From Charina bottae (taxonomy: Eukaryota; Chordata; Lepidosauria; Squamata; Charinaidae), in assembly GCA_023362775.1 (NCBI GenBank), contig JALMGJ010000002.1:34191414-34255413 (forward strand): a stretch of 64,000 nt of DNA. The letters are read 5' to 3'. Under the pieces are notes generated by a model. It did no database searches, was not told the DNA's origin, and saw nothing but the letters and a program-made list of their open reading frames with translations. Both the position numbers and the translations under genes were made by a program. Of the stretch, positions 11,436-22,829 are shown in pieces (the first letter of the stretch is position 1; every line of letters begins with the position of its first letter).

Positions 11436-12540
11436 ACCTGGGCGAGGTCATCCGACACCATGGGATGAGGTATCATCAGTATGCAGATGATACTCAACTG
11501 TATATCTCCATCCCAGGTGAAGTAAGTGATGCAGTGACCACCCTGTCCCAGTGCCTGGGGGCTGTGAGGGCCTGGATGGGGAACAACAGGCTTCAGTTGA
11601 ACCCTGGCAAGACCGAGTGGCTGTGGATTGATGGCTTAGCGTCTTCTAGGAAATTATCATCTTTGGTTCTCGATGGGGTAGCACTGCCCCATTCGGAACC
11701 GGTGCGCAACCTGGGGGTCCTTCTAGACTCACGACTCCTGCTCGAAGAGCAGGTGGCAGTCGTGGCTAGAAGGGCTTTTGCACAGCTTCGGCTTGTGCGC
11801 CAGTTGCGCCCATTCCTGGATCGCGATGCCCTCCGAACAGTCACTCACGCTCTTGTCATCTCCCTTGTAGATTATTGCAATGCGCTCTACATGGGGCTAC
11901 CCTTGAAGACTATCCGGAAGCTACAGCTGGTGCAGAATGCAGCTGCGCGGGCGATTTTAGGTGCGCCAAGATCCGCACATATAACACCTTTGCTCCGCGA
12001 GCTGCATTGGGTGCCGGTCTGCTTCCGGGTACAATTCAAGGTGTTGGTTATCACCTTTAAAGCCCTACATGGCATGGGACCAGAATACCTGAGGGACCGT
12101 CTTATCCCCATATTATCGACCCGCCCCACCCGATCGTTCAGAGAGGGCCTGCTACGAGCCCCATCAATTAAAGAATGTCATCTGATGGGGGCTAGGAGGC
12201 GGGCCTTCTCTGTAGCAGCACCCACACTATGGAACATCTTGCCCCCAGAGTTGAGACAGATCCCCTCCCTCCCGACCTTTAGAAAAGAATTGAAGACCTG
12301 GTTCTGCCGCCTGGCATGGGAGGGAGGAAACAATAGTTCCTCATGGGGATGGTTAATCCCGTAATTTTATAATGCCCTTCTTTTATTAATACTATCTCCC
12401 ACTTGGATTTTATTTTAAATTATAGTAATTGTATAAATTGTTGGTTTTTATATTTTATATTTTATGCTTTTATTTAATTTTATTATTGTAAACCGCCCAG
12501 AGTTCCCCGTTGGGGGAGATGGGCGGTTATATAAATTAAT
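11434..12540 (+). mobile_element. CR1/L3-like LINE, 5'-truncated, with RT C-terminal half
   Basis: The reading frame (to 12364) begins around the RT catalytic motif YADDTQLY and continues through NPGKTEWLW, NLGVLLDS, YCNALYMGLP and [16 protein letters not shown], which are typical of squamate CR1/L3-type elements. It is open for about 310 codons after the AT tract. The 3' end carries the family's terminal hairpin (ccgccca / tgggcgg) at about 12495-12527 and then TTAA repeats. The EN domain and the first half of RT are missing, so it is a dead copy. Confidence 0.88.
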
Positions 12541-12592
12541 TAATTAATTAATTAATTAATTAATTAAATAAATGTATGTATGTATGTATGTA

Positions 12593-12665
<73 letters not shown>
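12530..12665. repeat. Compound microsatellite at CR1 3' end
   Basis: Successive TTAA, ATGT, GT and AT repeats. Such tails commonly grow from the simple 3' terminus of a CR1-type element. Confidence 0.9.
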
Positions 12666-12669
<4 letters not shown>

Positions 12670-12969
12670 GAGTCCAGAATCTCAATTGCACCCTCAAACT
12701 CTAAAATTCTATGAGGTGACCTCCCACCTTCTTGGGGCATCCACAAAAAAAATGGCCCACCTCTAATGGTCAACCTTTAGCAGCTTTGACTTATACCCTT
12801 AAAAGCCATTATAAACCCATGAAATGTATTCACACAGTACAATGGAAACTGGCGATGATACTAAGCTATTGACTGAACAGTCTAGCAACCCAACTAATTC
12901 TCTCCAACCTTCCTTCCATTGATTTCATTCTATTGTCACTGCCAGTGTCTCATGGAGCTGGTTTCATTT

Positions 12970-13480
12970 CATACTGGATGGGAAAAGGCAATGGTAAGCC
13001 ACTCCTGTGTTTTATCATGAAAACCACATGGGTAGTCTGATTGAGACTATAGTGCCAGACAATGGGCTTTTCAGGGTGAAGGGCAGTCAATATGCAATTG
13101 AGGAAGACCTGAGGATCCTTCAGAATACTAGTAGTGCTTATGGCATGGCTGGATTAAACTTTCAAGAGATCTGGTTGCTGATGTTGACATGTGGGAAAGA
13201 AAATGTAAGGTTGCAAAGACAGAATTAGAGGGGAAAGATGGAATATGTGAAATAGGAATATGGGAAATCTCAACACAGTGAAAGATGAAATGAATCGGCT
13301 ACAGAGTAACATTCTAGAGATCAACATATTGAAATGGACAGGAATTGGATTCCTTCAGTCAGAAGATCCTACTGTTTGCTGATCAGGACAGGAAAAAACA
13401 AAGAAGGAAGGGCATTACCTTCATAGTCAGGAAGAATAGAGCAAAGACAACATTTGGGTACAAAGCTGAGATTGTCGACT
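12970..13480 (+). mobile_element. Old RTE/BovB-related fragment (5' and endonuclease part)
   Basis: A decayed relative of the BovB 5' region. It keeps a recognisable caatggtaagccactcctg leader block, and near 13262-13360 a translation similar to the endonuclease start (MGNLNTVKDEMNRL, then ILKWTGIGF). Several stops are present. Confidence 0.6.
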
Positions 13481-13559
13481 TCTAACTAAAATATGCAACC
13501 TGTCTCTACACACAGCCTCTGTATCTGAGGATTAGAAGGTGGCCTCCATAACTCTCATG

Positions 13560-14110
13560 TTAAGAATGGTTCACAGGGAGATCTAGGAAATTATAGGCCT
13601 GTCAGTTTAATATCTGTTCGGTGAAGAAGATTGGAAACTGCTATTAAGCATCAGATTACCAAACATTGGGAGACACAGGACTTGCTCAAAAATACCCAAC
13701 AGGGCTTCACTAAAGGAATGTCCTGTCTAACTAATCTACTAGAATGTTTTGAGAGTGTTAATACATTTGTGGATCAGCTTTGGATCAGCTTGTGCCTACA
13801 TGGCCTCTCCACACCCATGGCTCCTGGAACTCCCTTGCTTTACAGAGGAGCTCGGGGAGATTAAACGGGTGAAGATACTCCTATAGTGCCTCTGGCTACA
13901 GCTGCTTTTAGAGTCTACCTAATTATTTCTCCACCCTTATTGCGTCTGCAGATGGCCATTCAGGGGCCTGTTTCGGGTGACCAAGATCCTCCTTGGAGGA
14001 AGTAGTTCTGAGGTTCACCTACAGGGTCACTGAGAGGAATATGCTGAGTATCTGATGGATAAAGTCCCTTGGATTTCTCTGTGTTGGACTCCGGCCTAGA
14101 AGCAGGGCCA
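13560..14110 (+). mobile_element. Old LINE reverse-transcriptase fragment
   Basis: Near 13575-13760 the translation reads GDLGNYRPVSLISVR and then FTKGMSCLTNLLE, both RT fingers/palm motifs of CR1/L2-type LINEs, with a stop between them. The rest, to about 14110, is probably part of the same or another decayed element, but I cannot place it. Confidence 0.55.
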
Positions 14111-14137
14111 ATGGCGACTCATTCATACCATTCATAC

Positions 14138-14274
14138 CTGTGGGATTTTGTAGATGCCCAGCATGGGTGACACATGATGAAAGAGCTCAGAATGAGTTCC
14201 TTCAAGCACGGCCAAGAGATTTTTTAGACATCCACAATTGTTGTTTGGGATATTTTCCTGCCCCCTAGACAGCA
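14138..14274 (-). pseudogene. Orphan 3' part of a V2R exon 2
   Basis: The sequence matches the last 137 or so bases of V2R exon 2, including the LGIYKIPQ end and an intact gtatga donor. The frame is still open. No other V2R exon lies next to it, so it is a relic of a lost gene copy. Confidence 0.8.
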
Positions 14275-15120
14275 CGTTAATGTAATGTTAATTTATGCTG
14301 CACAGTGACTGAAATAAAATCCATAAAATTAGTGGCACGCCAAGGAGTGCAGTCTGCCTCAGATGCAGGCAATGTTGTTGTGCTACTGAGGAAGAATCTT
14401 TCTCTGCAGCCAGCCTAAAAGAATCTGACTATCACCTGATATCAACAGGTATTCAGAATCATTTGGACACAGGCTTAGCACCAGTCCAGAAGATCAGTAG
14501 TCCCATGTTCAAAAGCAGCCTGAACAGCTGCTGATAGTCACAGAGAAAATTATGTTGTGAAGCAGCAGAGAGAATGCTATTTGCTCCATTTTGCTGTGCA
14601 GCGCACATTGTGGTCACTGTTCAACTGCTGTTCAGAATGATTCCAGTCACCAGCTGAGGAGAAAATTAAAGGCAAAAACAAATAAGCCAACAAACAGCTA
14701 TAGTATTGTGAATTTTCAGCCAATTCTTAGCTCTTTTCTCTTCTTTTTTAATACTTGCCAGCTTCACTCTGCTGCATGCTGCATTGGACTGAATTCTCTC
14801 CAAGATCCTGGACAGCTTCCTGGTCTTAATGGAATTGTGATTAAACTGTTGGTTTAATTGCACCTCCACCCAGAAGAATGGTGGAGGTGCTCAACTAAGT
14901 CTGCATGCTTAGCAATAGACAGGTATGTCCTCGGAAAGAGGGGCTCAGCTGAAGACCTCTGGGAAGCCTGTGGGGCTCCAGCTGGCTGACTCTATATTTA
15001 CTTCAAGCCAAGGAACAGTGAAATCCATAGGAAATGTATACCTCCCCCAGGCTATCTCTCAATTCCTTGGGAGAAGAATTAGTCCTGCATGCTGCTTGGA
15101 GGACTGAACAGGGAAATTTC
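14275..15120. other. Unassigned intergenic sequence
   Basis: I see no supported gene. The segment 14990-15120 resembles 26260-26360, so its right part belongs to a dispersed sequence associated with the zinc-finger relics. Confidence 0.4.
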
Positions 15121-15289
15121 ATACTTCATATACAGTACAGTGAGCCACAGGTTTCCTCCATCCACCCTGTGTGTGCAATATGGCAACTGTAGACATCCAC
15201 CCCATCCACAAACAGAGCATCAGGGCACCTCACACACATGTGGGCCTGTTCATAGATAAATGAGGTGTGTTTGCTTCCTAGGTGGAAGT

Positions 15290-15690
15290 TGTGATTCTTC
15301 AGAAGATATGGGTATGAAAATCATTTTGCACACTCTACGCATAGGTAGGCTTTCTCTGCAGTGTGACCTTCCTAAAGGCTCTTAATATGAGACTGTTGGG
15401 AAAGACACTTTCCCACCAATTGTGTTTGTTGGGTCTCTCTCCAGTGTGAATTTTCTGATATTCCGAAGGCAAGTGGTAAGCACAACATTTCCCCCCAATG
15501 GAACAAACACTTAATGATGTCCCTTTTGTCTGGACATCCCAATGTAGAATGGTCAGCAAAATATTTCTCACACTCGGCATTCACCCTTCTTCTCTTTGGT
15601 GTGAATTCCCTGATGATCCAAAAGGCATGCCTGTGAGCTACACATTTCCCACACTCAGAACATTTGTGCGGTCGATCCAGTTGATTTTCT
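15290..15690 (-). pseudogene. C2H2 zinc-finger gene relic
   Basis: On the minus strand the Krueppel-type linker HTGERP is encoded near 15432-15449, and several degenerate finger frames with the usual 84-base spacing lie around it. Stops and frameshifts separate the pieces, and key Cys and His residues are lost. Intact relatives are nuclear DNA-binding proteins. A related relic lies at 26260-26640. Confidence 0.6.
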
Positions 15691-15758
15691 TCTGAACTAA
15701 ACAGTTTGGCCTGATAGAAATACCCTTCAATAATTTGGATAAAAATTAAGTACCAAAA

Positions 15759-16669
15759 TCAAGACCCCTCATAGTTTTTCACCGTCAAGTGCTCCTTGGT
15801 GTTCAGATCTGGTCTCAGGATAATGATGTAGCATTTGGGGATAAAGATGCAACCCAGTAAGCCAAGGCTGGAGGCCAGGATGGAGAAGATCTGCACAGTC
15901 ACCATGAATTTCCCTTTGGTGCTCAGGTAGGTGGGGACAAAGGAGACTCAAACGCTGCAGAAAACCAGCATGCTGAAGGTGATCCATTTGGCTTCGTTGA
16001 AGGTCCCTGGCAGCTTGCAGGCCAGAAAAGCCACCAAGAAGCAGATGGCAGCCAGAAAGCCCATGTAGCCAAGGGCAGTGTAGAACATGGTGACTGAGCC
16101 ATCACTGCATTGCAGGAGGATCTGTCCTGGTTGGGAATGCATGTCAGAATCTGGGAATGGGGGAGAGGTTCCGAGCCACATGATGCAGAGGCCCACCTGA
16201 ACACTGGAGCAGGACAAGACAATGGAGTTGGCCAGACTCTTTCCCAGCCATTTCCTCATCCTGCTGCCTGGCTTTGTGGCCAGAAACGGCACTACCACCA
16301 TGATAGTCTTGGCCAGCAAAGAAGACACAGCAACTGAGAAGACAACACTGAAGGTGCTATGTCGAAGAAGGCAGGTCAGTTTCTTGGGTTGACCAATGAA
16401 CAGCAGGGAAGTCAAGAAGGAAAGCAGGAGGGAGACCAGGAGAATGTAGGTGAGATCCCGATTGTTGGCTTTGACTATGGGAGTTTCTCGGTATTTAATG
16501 AAGATTCCCAGAACAAAGGCAGTGGCTAGAGACAAGGTAAGTGCAAAGAGGGCCAGGATGAGACCTAACTCTTCTTTGTAGGACAGGAAAGTTATAACTT
16601 TGGGGACACACTGATCTCGCTTCTTGTTGGAATGCTGGGTAACTGGAGACTTTTTGCAGTGGGCTGCAT
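15759..16669 (-). pseudogene. V2R gene C exon 6 (7-transmembrane), nonsense mutation
   Basis: This exon is 911 nt, the same length as gene B exon 6. It encodes the end of the cysteine-rich domain and the seven helices, ending in [15 protein letters not shown] at 15948-15950 replaces the tryptophan of the FCSVWVSF segment in about the sixth helix. The Cys-x-x-Cys pair at its start reads CKKS instead of CEKC. There is no other frame break. Confidence 0.9.
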
Positions 16670-17074
16670 CTATAAAAGACAAAGAATTGCTGTCGAACCA
16701 ATGATTCCATGGCATTGGGCACTTCATGACCAATGACCAGAAGCAGGGTGTAGATAGAGCAATGTAGATTTTCTTAGTTTTTTTCTCATTTAAAAAAAAT
16801 ATTTTTATTATTAGAATAATGAAATGCAAAGGAAAAAAATGCTATACATTGGATAGTGACAAATGAATAATACAGGAAAAAATAATTTCAAAGGATGAAT
16901 AAAGCAGAAAATCATTATGTTTGTGTTTTACTTTAAACATTAAATATTCTGGGTAGCATCTATTTGAATCCTTTCATGTATTAGTTTTTATTAGTCTCAT
17001 AACTTTCTTTCTGAAAACCCTGTTCCAAAGGTCTAAATTTGCCCTGCTGTGTTATGTGTAGTATGTATCGGAGT

Positions 17075-17480
17075 AATTCTTTATTTATTTATTAATCAAA
17101 TTTATCACCGCCCATCTCTACCGCAGGAGACTCTGGGTGGTTTACAATAAATATTAAAATTAAAATTAAAAAAACAATAATCATTTAAATACAGTATCAT
17201 AATAAATAGAAGTATAAAAATCCATAGGATGGTACGATCATAAAAGGAAGTTATTATTAAGCTAACCACCCCCAGGAGGAACTATCACTTCCTTTGTCCT
17301 AAGCCAGGCAGCAGAACCAGGTTTTTAAAGACTTCCAAAAAGCCAAGAGGGAGGGTGCCTGCCTCACCTCCGGGTGCAAGATGTTCCACAGGGCAGGCAC
17401 TATTGCAGAGAAGGCATGCCTCCTGGACCCCGCTAGATGGAATTCTTTTATTGACGGGGTCGTGATTTGCCTCCCTGTTT
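17075..17480 (-). mobile_element. CR1/L3-like LINE 3' fragment
   Basis: It starts on the plus strand with an ATTT-rich tail and the CR1 3' hairpin (ccgccca, 17107-17113). The minus-strand frame matches the extreme C-terminus of the CR1 RT ([19 protein letters not shown], then SLKTWFCCLA). It lies where gene C's exon 5 would be expected. Confidence 0.82.
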
Positions 17481-17935
17481 TCACAGCGCTAGCTCCTCTG
17501 AAAAAAGAGGGAAGGGGAAGAGAAAGTGGAGCTCTTCTCTTGTTCCTTATTATTTTACAATGACTAAGGTGCTTTTCTGCTTATCTTGCTCATTCACCCC
17601 GTCTTGAACATGCTCCCTCCCAGAAAAGTAAGTGCACAAATTTCATTCCCACGCGCTCCGCTCTCAAACGCTCCCCTCTATGGAAGGAAAGCATGTGCTG
17701 CACAACACTTTTATAGCCAAGCGGGCTGATCCATTTGCGCCTCATGAGGGGAAGGGAGAAAAGACAGTTAAGGATGGCATAAGAAAAGCATAGAGCCCAC
17801 CTCTTCCGGGCTGCCTCCAAAAACGGGACAAAATTGAAATTTATATCAAAAAGACGGTACGGTTAAAAAATGTTTAAAAAACGGGGCTGTCCCGTTCAAA
17901 ACGGGACTTATGGTCACCCTAGGCAACATGGATTT
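17481..17935. repeat. Unclassified interspersed repeat
   Basis: It ends with the direct and inverted block aaaacgggacttatggtca, a pattern seen at termini of some DNA-transposon-like vertebrate repeats. I cannot assign a family. Together with the adjacent CR1 it replaces the segment that should carry exon 5 of gene C. Confidence 0.4.
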
Positions 17936-18456
17936 GGACATCAGGTCCCATCAGTTTCAGTTTGAATTGCCAATGGTAAGAAACGGTGGGAACTGTAGTC
18001 CAAAGTATGGGAAGCAGAAGGTTGCTTGCTCCTACCTTAGCAATGGCTAGATCACCATCTACCATAACCTATCCTCATGCCTCTGCCTTCTTCCAGGATG
18101 TATCTCTTGAATCTCAATTTCCTACCAGCCCAGTCACAAAGCAGACTCTAGTTCTGAGCAAGCACTGAGTAAGATGCCCTACAGTAAGTCTTTCCATGTC
18201 AAAGGACTTCGTGGGCCTGCTGAACTTCCTTACAGGCAGCATTGGGCTAGCCAACAAAATGATTTCCATCCTACCCCAGAATAATACTGGCATTCTCACA
18301 GTCAGCAGTTGGTCGTTTGAGAGGTCCAGGAAAAATAGTAGTGTCTCCTTCAACTGGTCCTTTTACCAGCGCAGACAAGACTGGTAAACTACAAAATCTG
18401 ATGGATACATAGGAATAGATAAATAATAAAACCCACAAACAGGCAGATTTGGTTAC

Positions 18457-18687
18457 CTGGTTAAAGGATGTTGGCCATATGATTGCACTCTCATTGATAG
18501 AGAACTTGATATCTGAAGAGACTTCTCCTTTTTCAATATTCCCAATTTTCACCCTAGCAGCAGACTTGTTGGGAAATACCGCCCAGTCCGTGATATCAAA
18601 GTCAGCAACAGGAATTTCATTCTCATCCAAATAAACATCATCCACAGAAATATTGTAAAGTTGGAAGTTTCTTAGAAAAGGATGGAG
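18457..18687 (-). pseudogene. V2R gene C exon 4
   Basis: This 231-nt exon has an open frame and is one codon longer than in genes A and B. It begins [12 protein letters not shown] and ends WPTSFNQ before a gtaacc donor. The exon itself is undamaged, but the gene is broken elsewhere. Confidence 0.85.
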
Positions 18688-20086
18688 CTAAAAAGACATG
18701 GAGAATCACACCTGCAATTCATATATTTTCCTCTGAGCCCTAAATCAAAACTAGGCTACTTCAGCTCAGTGCCTCTGTCTGCAAATGTGGCAGGAAGAAT
18801 CTCATCAATTATTTTCTCTCTCTCTCCTTTCCATTTATCATTTTGGGCTGCTGTGTTTTATGACATTGCTTATCTCAGGTCACAAACATGTTGTGGATCA
18901 TCATCAGCAGCCTGGTGCTAAATTGTTCGATCTCCATTGGTGGATGTCCCAAGGCACCCCTGCTGCTTCCCTTCTACTGTGGGGTTGTTGCCCCCCTCCC
19001 TTTGTCCATGTCAACTGCTGGAAGGAAACATGCTCCAATCTAGGTGGTGTAATCAGGAGAAGTGAGAAGGGGGGACACATGACATGCATGTTAAAAAGGG
19101 GCGGGGCTTCAATCACCCTCTTTGGAAGGGAGGATATCATGTGATGAGACAGTGGGGTGCAGGAGAAGGGCCATGAGGAGCAGCCTAGAGAGGAGAGCTA
19201 GTTACACAGCCAGATGTGAGATTGTGATGCAACCAGACCTGCCCCATTTCTCCTGCAATGCTGTGATTGGAGGATGTTTTTCGCACTGGCTGATAATGCA
19301 CCACAGATGGAAGACAGCGAAGCCTGAAAATTGCTTCCTTTCTGACCTGCTGAGCACACAGAAGCACAACAGGGCCATATGGAAGTGAATAAAACAGAGG
19401 CAATAGAAGCAGCACATTTCATACCAGAATATTATTCTATGGTCTTTCGGGGCTCTGCAACTGTTTACCTTCTACAGTAGCTTCAAGTAACCAACAGGTG
19501 GTGGTGGAAAGTGAAAGGCTTAGGAGAAACGATGGGGCTCCAAATTCTAAGATTTGATTTTCAAAGGAGGAGAAAGATCAGGAAAGGGATCTTGGGAGAT
19601 TGCAAATGCAGAAGAAAAAAGTGCCAGGCTATGACAGGAAGCTGTAGTGAGAAGCAGGTCAACTGACCTGCTTGTTTCCTGAAGATGCTGAGAGGAAGAA
19701 AGACTTGACCGCTCCTTGCAATGGCAGGAGAGAAAGTGAGAACTACGTCAGGCCAATGTTGGAAGTTCAAGAGAGAACATGACGGTTACTGTGGCATCCT
19801 GCTGCTTATTTATTCAGAAAATGAGGAAAGATCCTTCCTGTCTCTCTTGAGACACGTTGTCTCAAGCATCCAGAACCAGCACACCTGGTTCAGTCTAGAA
19901 GATTCAGCAACAGAATCTCTCTCTTTATTTCTCTCTAAGCCTCCACACCTGGTCAGAACAAATATTAGAAACTGGCACCTGTTGTTGGGATCTCCCCTCC
20001 CCACCCGTCCGTCCCTGCTCATCTCTAACATAACATTTGGGAATTAAAAGGGAACCATCAGTGGAACTTCGAAGGAGAAGTCTTAC
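18688..20086. other. Intron 3 of V2R gene C
   Basis: Non-coding. The part at about 19173-19516 recurs at 51357-51700 next to a V2R exon 2 relic, which identifies that locus as a fourth, deleted gene copy. Confidence 0.6.
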
Positions 20087-20898
20087 CTGCCACGGCTGTA
20101 CCATCTGGGGCGTCTGATGGTCTGCAACCCACATCCTCAGTTGGGAGGAAGAGGCAGCACTGAGAACCCCAGCCACAACCCGGACTGCTGTGGAAATACT
20201 GGAGCCATCCTCGGACAGGATTCTTGCAACTATATCCTGTGGTGGGATTTCCCAGGTCTCTTTTTCTAGGCATACCTTCCAAGCTTTCTTAGACAGCAAG
20301 GGGCTTGAATGGGAACACTGAAATGCTGTCTCCCCAAACTGCCCACTAGCAGAGAAGTACGAATTAAAATCATAATGTTGTGTCCTTTTCTTTGCCTGAG
20401 TTGAGAAGGATAACAAAAGGTGTTTATGCTGGAGATTAACCAGTTGGTAAAAAAATCTCACACTTATATCTGACAAAGCTGTGGCAATCCATACTTTTTC
20501 CCCAAACGGGATTTTACTCTTTTCAGCTGCTACTATTGTTGCTGCTAGCAGTAAGGAAGCCTGAAACTCCAGTTGACAAACAATAACTTTTACTTTCTTG
20601 TATATAAAATATAAAAATATTGAAGGCTGTGCTTTCCCCTCCCTTCATCCAGAAGCATGGGGAAGCTTTCGGAGAAAGCCACACAGACACCTTCCCTTAT
20701 GGCTATGGGTACAAAGGTTCCTCTGAACGTTTCCCCACTTTCATTCTCCGTAACAGCAAGGCCGATCCATGTCCACCGGAAATGCAGGAGCAGCTTGACA
20801 ATCGCCAAGTGAGGAGGCTCTTGTTTTGGACTCACCCGGTAGAAAAAAGGAAAATGATGTTTCTGCTGAGGAATGTGGTTGATGACCCCGTAGTTGAT
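20087..20898 (-). pseudogene. V2R gene C exon 3, frameshifted
   Basis: The first frame covers about the first 100 codons (motifs [21 protein letters not shown]) and runs into a stop near 20590. The second frame resumes at VIVCQLEF and continues to MVQPWQ before gtaaga. The total is 812 nt against 810 in A and B, consistent with a net 2-nt insertion. Confidence 0.88.
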
Positions 20899-21679
20899 CT
20901 AAGATGAAATCGAAAAGATGGTTGATTGTTTTGCTTTTAGAGACAAAAAATAAGTCCTTCCATCTAAGAGCCTTTCTCCCATGGCAGAGAAATTCCTTCC
21001 ACCTGTCCTTGAGTTTCAGCCATGAAATGTGGTCTCTCTGTCTTCTATCACTTACCAACTTCCTGCCAAGATCACAGAAGGGGAAATGTGGCATATTATC
21101 CACATCTTGAACAGTGCAAGAACACAGGGCTAAATACTATTATAATACCAGCTCAGCTACCCATGTCTCAGTCATAGATAGGGGATGAAGGAATATTAGG
21201 TGAATTCAGCAGAAAAAAGATGTCACCTGGGTATGTTTTCATTGTCTTTAAGTGCTAGTAGGGAAAACCCCTCCTAAAGTAATATTTCCCCACTTTTCCT
21301 TCCATTAGAGTCCTTGAGACTTCCTTTCAATTTGGTTGGAATAAGGGTGAAAAGATGTGTTTGTCTCCCAAGTCATGTGACTGCAGTGACTGGAAGACAG
21401 GGAAAAGAGGCAGAAGAAGGATTGGCAAAGTGGATGCAAATTTCATGTGCAGGATGGTTGAGAGCACTTCACGTGAACTATGGATGACGGATAGTTCAGT
21501 TGCCAGCAAGGAGAACTCTGTGAAACCTGTGTATCTTTAAATGTGGATGCGTGATAGAAATATACTGTTTCGGGTGTCCTTTACGCTCCATCACCTGACT
21601 CGTTTTATTTATTATCTGACCCCTTTTGGACTATTGGGAGACTTTGCAAAGTGAAATTAACTTCAACATCCATTCATAC

Positions 21680-21967
21680 CTGTGGGATTTTGTAGATACC
21701 CAGCATGGTTGAAACGTAATTAAAGAGCCAGAATCAGTCCCTTCAAGCACAGCCAGCAGATTTTTTCTTCTTCCACAACTGTAATTTGGGACATTCTCCT
21801 GCCCCCTCGACAGCAAGTCCATCATGGCCTTGTATGTTATTCTTGCGTTGAAAAAGCTCTCATAGATATTGTAGCCCAGGGAGATGTTGGGTAAGAGCCT
21901 TAGACTCTGGTTGATCTCATGAATGGCAAAGAAGGGCAGGACGTGGCAGAAGCTCATACTCTTGATA
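21680..21967 (-). pseudogene. V2R gene C exon 2, 1-bp deletion
   Basis: The exon opens with the usual FAIHEIN and LPNISLGYN motifs. A base is missing near 21730, where genes A and B read gagctcagaat, so the last 20 or so codons leave the V2R frame. One codon is also missing near the start. The splice sites look normal. Confidence 0.88.
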
Positions 21968-22089
21968 CTGCAAGATAAGAGATTTCAATTGGTCTTCATC
22001 TTGATTTTAGCTTTTCATCTTCAGTTCATAAAATCACATCAGGTTTCCTGAAGCTCTTCCTTTAAGGACATTTATAACTAATCAGTTGT

Positions 22090-22265
22090 ACTGCTGTCTT
22101 ATGAGTCTTATGAGTATGGACAGAACAGACCGGATCCAGGTTGACAAAGAGGTAAGACAAGGCTGTATGCTCTCCCCTTATTTGTTCAACCTGTATGCTG
22201 AAGATATATTAAGGGAAGCTGGATTGGAAGAAAATGTAACCTGCATTATGTGGATGAATGGATAA
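22090..22265 (+). mobile_element. RTE reverse-transcriptase fragment
   Basis: The translation contains EVRQGCMLSPYLFNLYAE, the RT palm motif found in the RTE relic at 53421-54425 and similar to BovB. It lies in intron 1 of gene C and is interrupted at both ends. Confidence 0.65.
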
Positions 22266-22578
22266 GAGAGAGAGAGAGTGCAGTTCATCAGGGAGAACTT
22301 TGAAGAGAATGGCAAAATAAAATGGGAAAGAATCTCACTTCTTGCCTTCAGCTAAATGGGTATTTAGTGACTCTCCTGGGCATCACAGAAAGCTATTTTG
22401 TGAAGAGCCAAGACCAACACCCCCACCCCCACCAAATTTAAGCCTTTTCCTTAAAGCAAACGAAGTGGAAAAAAAGTGGTAGAAACCAAGTACCAGGAAA
22501 GGGAATCATCCCTATTAAAAAGAAGACAGTGGAGAGGATAAAATCAATCACCAGGGTTAAGTACACATGAGAAATTAA

Positions 22579-22796
22579 CTTTGAAATCTGTTCCTTGGAG
22601 GCATAAAGAAAATGTACGGTTGAAATATAGTGGTAGATGTAGATATGATTCCACTAATCAGTAAGTCTCCTGGCTTGTAGTAATTAAGTCTGTGTTCTTC
22701 TTCTTTTTGTATATTCAGGGGACATTTCGTCCTCAATGTCCCACAGGGAAAATGGGACACCAGGAGAAGAAGCAGCAGCAGAATTTCACATATCAT
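22579..22796 (-). pseudogene. V2R gene C exon 1, donor lost
   Basis: The start codon at 22794-22796 is followed by a Leu-rich signal peptide and KCPL. At the position where A and B have CACAG/gtaatt, this copy has CAAAG/ttaatt, so the GT is lost. A GT one base earlier would shift the frame. Confidence 0.82.
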
Positions 22797-22829
22797 AGTG
22801 GAGATTTTGTGGAAAATGGCAAAAATTTA

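Larger units (their letters stand above)
15759..22796 (-). pseudogene. V2R gene C, broken vomeronasal type-2 receptor
   Basis: Five exons of a V2R are recognisable: 22579-22796, 21680-21967, 20087-20898, 18457-18687 and 15759-16669. The lesions are separate. The exon 1 donor GT has become TT. Exon 2 has a 1-bp deletion near 21730. Exon 3 has a frameshift near 20600 (812 nt instead of 810) that gives a stop. Exon 5 cannot be found between 16670 and 18456. Exon 6 has a tryptophan codon turned to TGA at 15948-15950. A conserved cysteine of the cysteine-rich domain is also serine. The 5' flank is replaced by retroviral sequence 30-40 bp upstream of the start codon. No receptor can be made from this copy. 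Confidence 0.92.

Noticed and set aside
12564..12773. Frames of repeated Tyr-Ile and Thr-His
   Set aside because: Translation of a GT/AT microsatellite.
15948..16829. Intact 293-codon receptor exon in gene C
   Set aside because: The frame includes intron sequence right of 16669 and ends at a premature TGA; the true exon continues to 15759.
16670..18456. Exon 5 of gene C
   Set aside because: I looked for the CCYDC-type exon in this interval on the minus strand and found only CR1 and other repeats.
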